Source: Blastococcus sp. TF02A-35 (GTDB lineage: Bacteria; Actinomycetota; Actinomycetes; Mycobacteriales; Geodermatophilaceae). Taken from it: a stretch of DNA of 64,000 nucleotides. The position numbers and the translations under genes are program-made. Numbering within the stretch: the stretch's first letter is position 1; the number at the start of each line of letters is the position of its first letter. Below, piece by piece: positions 16,718 through 25,009 of this stretch. The notes under the pieces were generated by a model. It ran no database searches and had not been told where the DNA came from. It worked only from the letters and a program-made list of their open reading frames with translations. Where the stretch lies: assembly GCF_004571075.1 (NCBI RefSeq), contig NZ_SPQP01000001.1:1-64000 (forward strand). The letters run 5' to 3'.

Positions 16718-17340
16718 GCGGCTCCCCGCCGGCGGCCGAGGCGGAGGCGCGGGCGCGGACGGTCCCGGGTCCCGCCGTCGTGCGGCAGCGTCGCGGCCAG
16801 GACCAGGCCCAGCCCCGCGGCACCGGCGGCCCCGCCGAAGGGGACCACCCACCACGGCATCGTCGGGTCGTCCGGCACCGCCGGCTCGCCGACGACGACG
16901 GCGTCGAAGGGCTCCACCGCGTCCAGCCCGACCAGGGTGAAGCTGACGCTCTCGGCGATCCGCTGCGCGGCCTCGGCGTCGGAGGACCGCCCGGTCACGC
17001 TGATGACGGGGGCGTCCGGTGCGGCCTGGACGGTGATGAAACCGCGCGGGTCGGCGGCCGCGTCGGGCAGGCCGGCGACGCGCAGCGGCGCGCTGACGAT
17101 GCCGGGGGAGGTCGCCAGACGGGCGAGGGCCTGGGCGCTGCGCGCCATGGCGCCGGTGTCCTGGCTCCGCTCGGTGGTGACGGCGAGGTAGGCGGTGGAC
17201 TCGTACACCGGCGTGCGCACGAGGTCGAGCGTCGCGCCGGCGGCCAGGCCCAGGACGGCGGCGAGCACCACCCAGCGCGCCCGGCGCAGCAGCAGTCGGA
17301 CGCCCGGCAGGCCGGGCGCCTCGGTGCGGTCAGCGGACAC
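16714..17340 (-). CDS. Wzz/YveK-type chain-length determinant, no kinase domain
   Basis: About 208 residues from the GTG at 17340, which has GGGGAG upstream. A first membrane helix (WVVLAAVLGLAAGATL) is followed by an extracytoplasmic domain with YESTAYLAVTT and ISVTGRSSDAEAAQRIAES, then a second helix near the C-terminus after DDPTMPWWVVPFGGAAG. This is the two-helix layout of polysaccharide co-polymerases; the cytoplasmic tail is short and basic with no ATP site. It overlaps the ligase gene and starts the acyltransferase. Confidence 0.78.
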   Translation of the reverse strand: MSADRTEAPGLPGVRLLLRRARWVVLAAVLGLAAGATLDLVRTPVYESTAYLAVTTERSQDTGAMARSAQALARLATSPGIVSAPLRVAGLPDAAADPRGFITVQAAPDAPVISVTGRSSDAEAAQRIAESVSFTLVGLDAVEPFDAVVVGEPAVPDDPTMPWWVVPFGGAAGAAGLGLVLAATLPHDGGTRDRPRPRLRLGRRRGAA

Positions 17341-18685
17341 GACCACTCCCCACGAGTTCAGCGGACCCCGGCTCCGCGGGGAGCGGCCGGTCCGGGACGA
17401 CGGCGTCGTCGTCGACGAGTTCCTGGTCGGCGGCCGCCCAGCCGGCGAGGCCCAGGCAGACGCCGAGCAGCACCGACCACGGGCCGCCCAGGTCGCCGGT
17501 CAGCAGCGTGACCACGGCGAAGGCGAGGGTGCCGGTGCCGGCCAGCGCGACGGCCGTGGAGGCGTCCGAGCGCGGTCGCGCGGCGCGGACCAGCCCCCGG
17601 GACAGCAGCACCAGGAAGGCGACGACGAACAGCGCGGCGGCGACCAGCCCGAGCTCGCTGGCGACCAGCAGGTAGAAGTTGTGCGGCGACTCCAGGGCGA
17701 CCTGCTGGAAGTCCGAGCCCTGGCTGATGTCGCTGGACCCCAGCAGCCGCAGGCCGGCGTAGGCGTCGCGGTGGTCGAGGAAGGCGTGGGGCCCGACGCC
17801 GGTCCACGGGTGGTCGAGGGCCATCTGGCCCGCGGCGCGCCACAGCGCCAGCCGGTCGACGAAGGACTGGTCGGGGTCGCTGCCCACGTCGAGCAGGCTG
17901 GTCAGCCGCTCGCCGAGCTCGCCGCCGGACGCGGTCAGGACCGGCAGCGCCACGGCCCCGAGCGCCCCGGCGCCCCCGACGAGGGCCAGCAGCCGCACGG
18001 GGCGGCCGCGGCTGACCACCACCAGCGCGGCGGCGGCGGTGGCCACCCAGGCGCCGCGGCTGAGCGCGAAGGCCAGCGGCAGCGCGAGCGCGCCGGCCGC
18101 GGCGAGGGCCCACCAGCGACCGGTGCCGGGCAGCCCCACCGCCAGGGCCAGGGCGACGAGCAGCCCCACGCCGCAGAGCGCGGCGAGCGCGCCGATGTTG
18201 TAGGCGCCGAAGGTGCCGACGGCGCGCACGCTCTCCCCGCCGATCTCCGCGCCCGTGCCGGTCAGCGCCTGGAAGCAGCCGATCGCGCCCTGCACCAGGG
18301 CGAGGCCGACGACGCTGCCCAGCACCACCTGGGCGTCGCGCCGGGACCGCAGCGCGATCATGACGGCGATGGGGAGCAGGCAGAACAGCTGCACGAAGCG
18401 GACGCCGCCGATGACGTTCTCGGGGAAGTTCCGGGCGGCGAGCGCCAGCACGAGGCTGGCCGTGCCCAGGACCCAGAAGAGCAGGGCCGGAACCGACCGG
18501 GCGGCGGCAGCGTTCCTCCCCTGCACGAAGTCGCGGGCGGCCACGGCCACCAGGACGACGACGACCGCATCGCTGAGGGTGACCGCCGTCCCCTCATCGG
18601 CCGAGCTCGACGAGAGGGGGAGCATGAGGACGGTCAGGGCCACCCACGTGCTGGGCCGCAGAGCGGTCTCGCGCAGCCTCAGCAC
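17330..18685 (-). CDS. O-antigen ligase/polymerase family membrane protein
   Basis: About 451 residues from the GTG at 18685, preceded by GGGGAG. There are ten to twelve hydrophobic segments and a large periplasmic loop (about 260-350). The family signature is in that loop: FVDRLALWRAAGQMALDHPWTGVGPHAF (core RLALWRAA and HPWTGVGPHAF), then ESPHNFYLLVASELG, with the conserved His. These proteins either ligate or polymerise lipid-linked glycans (Wzy_C family). Two neighbouring Wzz-type proteins favour a polymerase role. Confidence 0.82.
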   Translation of the reverse strand: MLRLRETALRPSTWVALTVLMLPLSSSSADEGTAVTLSDAVVVVLVAVAARDFVQGRNAAAARSVPALLFWVLGTASLVLALAARNFPENVIGGVRFVQLFCLLPIAVMIALRSRRDAQVVLGSVVGLALVQGAIGCFQALTGTGAEIGGESVRAVGTFGAYNIGALAALCGVGLLVALALAVGLPGTGRWWALAAAGALALPLAFALSRGAWVATAAAALVVVSRGRPVRLLALVGGAGALGAVALPVLTASGGELGERLTSLLDVGSDPDQSFVDRLALWRAAGQMALDHPWTGVGPHAFLDHRDAYAGLRLLGSSDISQGSDFQQVALESPHNFYLLVASELGLVAAALFVVAFLVLLSRGLVRAARPRSDASTAVALAGTGTLAFAVVTLLTGDLGGPWSVLLGVCLGLAGWAAADQELVDDDAVVPDRPLPAEPGSAELVGSGRVR

Positions 18686-18757
18686 CCCGCTCCCCTCGTC
18701 CGTCCGTCCTCGCGCGGGCGTCGGCCTGCCGGCCACCCGTCCGTCCGGTGCCCTCGC

Positions 18758-19912
18758 ATGATGGCAGCCGGTGACCCGGGTCGTCTGTCTCCCGAGGGGC
18801 CCCGCTCCCTGCAAAGGGTGAGGTGGCGGCGCCTGTCGTGGGTCGTGGTCCCGCTGGCGCTCGTCGTGGCCGCCGGGGCCTACGCGGTCGGCCGGACGAC
18901 CGGCCCTGACCTCGCGACGGCGCCGCCCGGCGGCGTGCTGGTGCTCCCGGTGCTGCCGGTGGGCGCGGACCAGGGAGAGCGGAGGCAGACCCTGGAGACG
19001 GCGATGGACGACCTGTCCGACGCCGTCCGCTACGGCGCCGGCGGCATCCAGGTCACCGCCGACGTCCGCTGGCTGTGCCCCACCGAGACCTGCGACACCG
19101 CGCCGCTGGACCCGGTGGTCGCGCGCGCCGGCGAGCTGGGGCTGCGCGTCTACCTGCACGTGAACAGCACGCCGGAGTGGATGGACGGCCGGGGCCGCTG
19201 GTACGCCCCGGAGGGGGCCGACGCGCAGCGCTGGGCCGCGCTGTTCGGCCAGCTGGTCGACCGGTTCGGCACCGACGTCGCCGGCTACGAGGTGTGGAAC
19301 GAGCCGAACAACCCCGCCTTCTGGCGGCAGGGGCCCGACGCCGGCCGGTACGCCGACCTGCTCAAGGCCGTCTGGGAGGAGACCCAGCGCCGCGACCCCG
19401 ACGTGCGGCTGGTCGGCGGCGTGCTGAGCAACAACGACCTCGGCTACATGGCCGAGCTGAGCGCCGCCCTGGCCGCGCGCGGCGGCGACGCGGGGAACGG
19501 GTTCTTCTACGACGACCTCGGCGTGCACCCCTACAGCGGCGACGAGGACGAGGGGTTCGCCCCCGACGCGCCCGCCGGGTCGGCCGACCAGCAGGTGCCG
19601 ACCGGGGTCAAGGACATGACGTTCCTCGGCCTGGAGCGGCTGCGGGACCAGGTGGCGCGCGACGAGGGCATCGAGCGCGACGTCGTCATCGGCGAGTTCG
19701 GCTACGACACGACCCCGGGCAGCTGGTACCACGTGCCGGAGCCCCGGCGGGCGGAGTACATGGCCGCGGCGCTGCGCCGCGCGGCGGGCTGGGACTGGGT
19801 GCGCGCGTTCACCCCGTACACCTCCACCCCGGCCGACGGCGACGGCTTCGGCATCCCGGGCACGGAGTCCGAGGCGGCCCTGCGGCGGGTGGCCGCCGAC
19901 CTGCGCGACTGA
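18758..19912 (+). CDS. Secreted/anchored glycoside hydrolase (GH39/GH5-like clan A)
   Basis: About 384 residues from ATG 18758 (ATG 18761 also possible). An N-terminal helix (WVVVPLALVVAAGAYAVG) after basic residues is a signal anchor. The (beta/alpha)8 fold shows the acid/base in VAGYEVWNEPNNPAFW and a nucleophile candidate in VIGEFGYDTTPGSW. The Asn-Glu-Pro triplet is the clan A hallmark. It is encoded within the polysaccharide locus, so it likely trims the exported polymer, as hydrolases in other Wzy-type loci do. Exact substrate unknown. Confidence 0.75.
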   Translation: MMAAGDPGRLSPEGPRSLQRVRWRRLSWVVVPLALVVAAGAYAVGRTTGPDLATAPPGGVLVLPVLPVGADQGERRQTLETAMDDLSDAVRYGAGGIQVTADVRWLCPTETCDTAPLDPVVARAGELGLRVYLHVNSTPEWMDGRGRWYAPEGADAQRWAALFGQLVDRFGTDVAGYEVWNEPNNPAFWRQGPDAGRYADLLKAVWEETQRRDPDVRLVGGVLSNNDLGYMAELSAALAARGGDAGNGFFYDDLGVHPYSGDEDEGFAPDAPAGSADQQVPTGVKDMTFLGLERLRDQVARDEGIERDVVIGEFGYDTTPGSWYHVPEPRRAEYMAAALRRAAGWDWVRAFTPYTSTPADGDGFGIPGTESEAALRRVAADLRD

Positions 19913-19976
19913 GGGCCTCACCCCTTCGGGGCGCAGCCGGCAGCCGCCAGGGCCGGTGGACCCTACTGTCGTCGGC

Positions 19977-20759
19977 GTGACGAAGCGGGTGGCGACAGGA
20001 CAGCGGCCGCAGAACCGGGCGCGCAACGTGGCGGGCAGCACCGCCCGAGCCGGTGGCGAGCGCCCGCAGGACGCCCCGTCGGACGGCGCGGCCGCGACGG
20101 CCTCGTCCGCGGCGAAGGGCGCTGCCGCCATCGCCGTCGCCTCCTCGACCCCTGCCGAGGGCGCCGCCACGACGTCCGCCCCCGCGGCGCCGGCCCGGCG
20201 CCGGTCCCGGTGGCCGGCGGTGCTCCTGCCGCTGCTGGGTGCCGCGCTGCTGGTCAACGCCGCGCTGCTCTACGGCACGACCCGCGCCCCGACGTACACC
20301 TCGGAGGCGCTGGTCGCGGTGCTGCCCGACGACCCCGCGGTCTCGGTGTCCTCGCCGCTCACCTCGATCTGGGTGCAGATCGCCAACTCCGACGCCGTCC
20401 TCGACGGCGTGACCCGCGAGCTCGACGTCGAGCGGTCCGACCTCGACGACGCGCTGACCGTGTCGGAGTCGGCCGACGCGCCCCTCATCTCGATCCGCAC
20501 CCGCACCGGCGACGCGCAGCGCTCGGCGGAGTGGGCGAACACGGCCGCGGACCAGCTGCTGGACCAGGCCGCCGACGAGCGCGTGCCCGGCTGGTCGCTG
20601 GAGCAGGTCACCGAGGCCCGGCCGGCGCAGACCTCCGACCCCAAGGCCACGGTCCCGCTGGTGGGTGGCGCGGCCGTGCTGGGCGCGCTGGTCGGGGCGG
20701 CCGCCGCGCAGCTGCTCGCCGCCCGCGCCCGCCGCCGTCAGCGGGCGCAGGAGCTGTAG
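19977..20759 (+). CDS. Wzz/YveK-like polysaccharide co-polymerase
   Basis: About 260 residues from GTG 19977. The first 75 residues are an Ala/Thr/Arg-rich cytoplasmic extension. Helix one is WPAVLLPLLGAALLVNAALL, followed by TYTSEALVAVLPDDPAVSVSS and SESADAPLISIRTRTGDAQRS, and a second helix (VPLVGGAAVLGALVGAAAA) ends in a basic tail. No kinase domain is present. It ends in TAG and overlaps the convergent GT4 gene by 22 bp. Confidence 0.72.
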   Translation: MTKRVATGQRPQNRARNVAGSTARAGGERPQDAPSDGAAATASSAAKGAAAIAVASSTPAEGAATTSAPAAPARRRSRWPAVLLPLLGAALLVNAALLYGTTRAPTYTSEALVAVLPDDPAVSVSSPLTSIWVQIANSDAVLDGVTRELDVERSDLDDALTVSESADAPLISIRTRTGDAQRSAEWANTAADQLLDQAADERVPGWSLEQVTEARPAQTSDPKATVPLVGGAAVLGALVGAAAAQLLAARARRRQRAQEL

Positions 20760-21820
20760 ACCTCGTCCACGGCCGTCGCGACGGCGCGGATGTCCATGCT
20801 CCGCAGCTCGTCCGGGCACCTCCGGTCACCGGCCGGGCGGGCGAGGGCCTCGTCGACGGCCGCCGGCAGCCCGGTCTCGTCGTCGGGGAGGCGGACCGCG
20901 CCGGGCACGGGCACCCCGAGCTCCTCCAGCGCCGGGCACCGGCGGTAGAGGACGGGCAGGCCGCTGGCCAGCGCCTCGGGGACGACCAGGCCGAAGGTCT
21001 CGTAGCGCGAGAGGGACACGAGCACGTCCATCGCCGACAGGTACGGGGCGACCGCCTGCTCGCCGGCGAGGTGCACCCAGGCGCCGACGCCCAGCCGCCC
21101 GGCGAGGGCGGTGAGGTGCTCGCGCTCGGTCCCCTCCCCCACGACCAGCAGCCGCCGGCCGGGCCCGAGGGTGGGCGCCAGCGTCTCCACCAGCACGTCG
21201 AAGCGCTTGCCGGGGTGCAGCCGGCCGATCGCGCCGACCACCTGCGCGTCGTCGGGGATGCCGTGGGCGCGGCGCACCTCGGCGCGGGCGAAGGGGTCGA
21301 AGGCCAGGGCGTCGAGGTCCAGGCCGTTGGGCACGACGCGGACCCGCTCGGGCGCGATGCCCCAGGCCAGGAGGTTGTCCCGCACGGCGTCGGAGACGGC
21401 CAGGGTGACCCGGCCGAGCCGCTCGGCGCCCAGGTAGAGCGCACGGACACCGCGGGTGGCCGGCCGGCCCTCGAGCTGGTCGTCGAGCAGGGAGTGCTCG
21501 GTGGCGACGACGCACCGCACGCCGCCGAGCCGGGCGGCCAGCCGCCCGTAGAGGAAGGCGCGGAAGAGGTGCACGTGGACGACGTCGTAGCGGCCGACGC
21601 GCACCAGGCGGGCCAGCCGGAGCACCGCACCGAGCTGGGTGTTGCTGCGCATGCCGAGGTCGGTCACCGGGACGCCGTCGGCGCGGAGCTGGTCGGCGAC
21701 CGAGGCGGCGTTGTAGAGCGCCACCACCTCCGCGTCGTGGCCGCTGTGCTGCAGGAGCAGCCGCAGCTGGGTCTCCGCGCCACCGGCCGCGAGCCCGGTG
21801 ATGACGTGCAGGACCCTCAT
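20738..21820 (-). CDS. Family 4 glycosyltransferase
   Basis: 360 residues, ATG overlapping the deacetylase stop (ATGA). The GT-B fold is visible: N-terminal RVLHVITGLAAGGAETQL, the linker VVPNGLDLDAL, donor domain VVGAIGRLHPGKRFDVLV and the ribose/phosphate site SLSRYETFGLVVPEALASGLPV with the EX7E-type pair. It probably adds a hexose in the cytoplasm to the lipid-linked repeat of the first locus. Confidence 0.88.
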   Translation of the reverse strand: MRVLHVITGLAAGGAETQLRLLLQHSGHDAEVVALYNAASVADQLRADGVPVTDLGMRSNTQLGAVLRLARLVRVGRYDVVHVHLFRAFLYGRLAARLGGVRCVVATEHSLLDDQLEGRPATRGVRALYLGAERLGRVTLAVSDAVRDNLLAWGIAPERVRVVPNGLDLDALAFDPFARAEVRRAHGIPDDAQVVGAIGRLHPGKRFDVLVETLAPTLGPGRRLLVVGEGTEREHLTALAGRLGVGAWVHLAGEQAVAPYLSAMDVLVSLSRYETFGLVVPEALASGLPVLYRRCPALEELGVPVPGAVRLPDDETGLPAAVDEALARPAGDRRCPDELRSMDIRAVATAVDEVYSSCAR

Positions 21821-22566
21821 GCCGCGCTGCCGCCGGTCCGCCGCTGGACGAGGTGGTGCCGGACGAGCTTGGCCACCAGGCGCAGCCCGCTGTCCTCCTG
21901 GCCGACGTAGAAGCGGGGCAGGGTGAACCGGTCGCTGACCGAGTAGTCGCGGGTGACGCAGGCGTGGTCGTAGCCGGCCGCGCGGGCGGCGTCGGCCGCT
22001 GCACGGTCGAAGCTGCCGTACGGGTAGCAGAAGCCGCGCACCGGGGCGCCCAGGAGCTGCTCGAGGACCTCGCGGCTCCCGCGCAGCTCCACCTCGAGCG
22101 AGGCGGGGTCCAGCCCGGCCAGCGCGGCGTGGGTCATGGTGTGGCTGCCCACCTCGTGCCCGGCCGCGGCGACGGCGCGCAGCTCGTCGGCGTCCATGAG
22201 CGGGAGCTGGGGCGCCTCGTCCCAGTCGTTGGTGCCGGCGAGGCGGTCGGCGACCATGTAGACGGTTGCGGTCATCCGGTGCCGGGCCAGCACGGGCACG
22301 GCGTGGTGGAGGAAGTCGGCGTAGCCGTCGTCGAAGGTGAGCCCGACCAGGCCGCGCGCGTCCCCGCGGTCCACGGCGTCGACGAGCTCGGCGAGGGAGA
22401 CACCGCGCAGGCCCAGCCGGCGCAGGGTGCGCAGCTGCTGGTCGAGCCGGTCGGGGTGGACGCGCAGCAGGTGCGGGTCCGGCGCCGTCGACGGGCTGAC
22501 CGAGTGGTACATCAGGACCGGCGGGGTGCGCACGACCGCCAGTGAGCCGGCCGATGCCGTGGTCAT
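21817..22566 (-). CDS. Polysaccharide deacetylase (NodB family)
   Basis: About 249 residues from ATG 22566. The catalytic motifs are present: VLMYHSVS, GLTFDDGYADF (two Asp), HEVGSHTMTHAAL (metal His pair) and RGFCYPYGSFD. No signal peptide is apparent, so it may act in the cytoplasm on a lipid-linked intermediate, or be exported by another route. It forms an operon with the downstream GT4. Confidence 0.88.
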   Translation of the reverse strand: MTTASAGSLAVVRTPPVLMYHSVSPSTAPDPHLLRVHPDRLDQQLRTLRRLGLRGVSLAELVDAVDRGDARGLVGLTFDDGYADFLHHAVPVLARHRMTATVYMVADRLAGTNDWDEAPQLPLMDADELRAVAAAGHEVGSHTMTHAALAGLDPASLEVELRGSREVLEQLLGAPVRGFCYPYGSFDRAAADAARAAGYDHACVTRDYSVSDRFTLPRFYVGQEDSGLRLVAKLVRHHLVQRRTGGSAA

Positions 22567-22669
22567 GGTCCCCCCGTCCGCTCGCGTGCTGGTCCTTACC
22601 TGACCGTAGGAGATGGCGGCGGTCGGCGTCGCGCTCCCCGGGCCGGGCTGACCCCTCGGGGTCATGCCC

Positions 22670-23758
22670 TCAGCGCCGCGCGTAGGCCTCGGCCAGCCGG
22701 CGAGCCTGCACCTCGACCGTGTTCTCCGCCAGCACCCCTGCCCACAGCGCCAGGTTCTCGTCTGCGCGGACCGGGTCGCGCAGGCAGGCGAGGGCCTCGG
22801 CCACCGCGTCGGCGGGGCGCACCCGGGCCGGGACGGTGGCGAAGGAGGAGACCGGCCGCACGAGCGTGGGCACCCCCAGCGCGGTCGCCTCGGCGACCAT
22901 GAGCGGGAAGCCCTCCCAGCGGGCCGAGTGCAGGTACAGGTCGGCGTCGGCGAGCCGCTCGAGCACCAGCGAGCGCGGCAGCCAGCCGGTCACCTCGACC
23001 CCGGCGTCCTCCAGGGCCGCTCGGCCGTCGCCGGTCCCGTCCCCCAGCCACACGGCCCGCAGGTCCGGCTCCTCCCGGCGCACCGCGGTGACGACGTCGG
23101 CGAAGAAGCCCGGGTCCTTCTGCGGGGAGATGCGGCCACCACCGGCGAGCAGCGGCGGCGTGCCTCGCACGCGGCCGGCGGGGCCCGCGGCGACCGGCGC
23201 CACGTTGGGCACCACGACCCGGCGGGCCCGGCTCCAGCGCCAGCGCGACAGCTCCTCCTCGCGGTCGGAGCAGGCGGCGAGGACGGAGGTGTTGGGCGCG
23301 AGCAGGGCCTCGGCGAGCCAGAACGCGGCCCGCGCCGGCCGGCCGACGTCGCGACGCTCGAAGCCGTAGCAGTGCGGGGTGTAGACGAGGTGGTGCCGGC
23401 CCGAGCGCACGGCGAGGCGGGCGAAGGCACCGCCGTGGCTGGAGTGGGCGTGCACGACGTCCGGGTGCACCTCGGCGACCACCTGCCGGACGCGGCGCAC
23501 CTTCGCCGGCACGGACCCACCCATCCGGAAGACGCCGGCGAACGAAGCCTGGTCGGCGAGGTCGCCCTCGGCGTCGACGGCCGTGGTGGAGAGGAGGTAG
23601 TGGTCGGCGTGCGGCAGCGACCGGGTGTACTGCGCGATCGCCGACCCCACCCCGCTGCTGAACTTCTCCACCACGTGGAGCACGCGCAGCACCGTGGGCT
23701 CGGGCCCACCGGCGCCGGCCGAGGTCGGTGCCGGAGTCGTCACGACCGCATGATGCAT
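22670..23758 (-). CDS. Family 4 glycosyltransferase
   Basis: 362 residues. The N-terminus RVLHVVEKFSSGVGSAIAQYTR is the acceptor-domain start. VVVPNVAPV, LLAGGGRISPQKDPGFFADVV and LHSARWEGFPLMVAEATALGVPT follow, as in GT4 enzymes. The start may be internal, since the first 20 residues are low-complexity. It lies 103 bp upstream of the deacetylase and belongs to the same polysaccharide locus. Confidence 0.86.
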   Translation of the reverse strand: MHHAVVTTPAPTSAGAGGPEPTVLRVLHVVEKFSSGVGSAIAQYTRSLPHADHYLLSTTAVDAEGDLADQASFAGVFRMGGSVPAKVRRVRQVVAEVHPDVVHAHSSHGGAFARLAVRSGRHHLVYTPHCYGFERRDVGRPARAAFWLAEALLAPNTSVLAACSDREEELSRWRWSRARRVVVPNVAPVAAGPAGRVRGTPPLLAGGGRISPQKDPGFFADVVTAVRREEPDLRAVWLGDGTGDGRAALEDAGVEVTGWLPRSLVLERLADADLYLHSARWEGFPLMVAEATALGVPTLVRPVSSFATVPARVRPADAVAEALACLRDPVRADENLALWAGVLAENTVEVQARRLAEAYARR

Positions 23759-23927
23759 CGCTCAGCTCGCACCGACGAACACGGTCTGTCACTTAAGGGT
23801 GGAATCTGCCCAGTCGGAGCAGACCGGGCTTGCACTCCGTGACCATCCGCATCGATGATCTTGGCTCCGGCAGTGCAGATCCGACGGCCTCGCCGGAACA
23901 GGCAGCGCAGCCTGGAAGGGGGAAAGC

Positions 23928-24860
23928 GTGAGCACTTGTGCTGCGGTCACGACGCCGCGTGCCGTCCCCTCGCGCCCCCTGCCGACCGCCGGCGCTCTGC
24001 CCTGGCCCGTGCGCCTGCTGCTGGGCGCCGTCCTCCTGCTCGCCTCCTGCGCCCTGCTGACCGTGCTGGCCGGCACCGCCCGGGCCGACGCCGCTGACGC
24101 GCCCCGCGCCGCTGCCGCCGAGCCCGCCGCGGGCCACGGCCCCCCGCCGTCGGTCCCCGCTGCACCGCCTTCGGGTGGTCCGGGCGAGCCCGGGCCGCCC
24201 GCCGCTCCTCCGGCCGCCCCGCCTGCCGCCGCGCCGGCCGCGCCGCCCTCCTCCCTGCCCTCGCTGCCCTCGCTGCCGGAGCTGCCCGACCGGGCCGCGG
24301 CTCCCGACCGCGGCGCTCCCGCCCCGGTCGACCTGCCCGTCACGCCACCCCAGGCCTCCGCGCCCCCGGTGACCACGCCGAGCGCACCCGACGTCCCGGC
24401 CGTCCCGGACGCGACCCCGGCGCCGGTCGCCGCCGCGCCCGCTGCGCCCGCCGCGCCCGCCGCGCCGCTGGCTCCCGCACCGGAGCCGGAGCCGGAGCCG
24501 GTGAGCACCCCGGCGCCGTCGGCGCCGCCGGTGGCGGAACCGGCGGCCGCCTCCCCCGTCCCGGCACCGGCCACGGCCGAAATCACCGTCCAGCCGCTGG
24601 CCCACCCGATCGGCGGTCCGCCGCCGGCGCCGCGCCCCGAGCCGGTCCCCCCGTCGGCGCCCCCGTCCTGCCCGTCCGCACCGGTCGCCGCGAGCTCCTC
24701 GTGCACCGGCGGTGGCCACGGCGACGGCCACCAGCTCCAGCCCGCCGTTCTCGGTGAAGCCGACAGCGCCTCGGTCGCCGCGGCCAGCGCACTGGCCGCG
24801 ACAGCCGACAGCCCGCACGTCTCCGGAAGCGCCGGGGAACCGGGAGACCGCCCCGACTGA
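23928..24860 (+). CDS. Secreted Pro/Ala-rich protein
   Basis: 310 residues, GTG start with AAGGGGGAAAG upstream. The N-terminus is a signal peptide (VRLLLGAVLLLASCALLTVLAG, then ARADA), possibly with a lipobox-like Cys. The rest is roughly 200 residues of Pro/Ala/Pro-Glu low complexity, ending with a short less biased region with two Cys (PPSCPSAP and SSSCTGGGHGDGH). It is probably a wall-spanning or surface spacer. No domain recognised; the extreme composition makes the exact reading less certain. Confidence 0.65.
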   Translation: MSTCAAVTTPRAVPSRPLPTAGALPWPVRLLLGAVLLLASCALLTVLAGTARADAADAPRAAAAEPAAGHGPPPSVPAAPPSGGPGEPGPPAAPPAAPPAAAPAAPPSSLPSLPSLPELPDRAAAPDRGAPAPVDLPVTPPQASAPPVTTPSAPDVPAVPDATPAPVAAAPAAPAAPAAPLAPAPEPEPEPVSTPAPSAPPVAEPAAASPVPAPATAEITVQPLAHPIGGPPPAPRPEPVPPSAPPSCPSAPVAASSSCTGGGHGDGHQLQPAVLGEADSASVAAASALAATADSPHVSGSAGEPGDRPD

Positions 24861-25009
24861 CGCCAGGCCTCAGGCGCCGTGGCCGCTCGCCCGCCACCGC
24901 GCCGTCGCCTCTGCGTCCGACCGCACGGCACCGCCGTGCTCTTCTCCCGGGACTCTGCGTCCCGCCCTCGTCACTCCGTGCACGGCGCGCTCTCGAAGGG
25001 CCTCTTCCG

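Noticed and set aside
19920-19950. CCCC-TTC-GGGG as a terminator after the glycoside hydrolase
   Set aside because: The stem is only four pairs long, so it is too weak to call.
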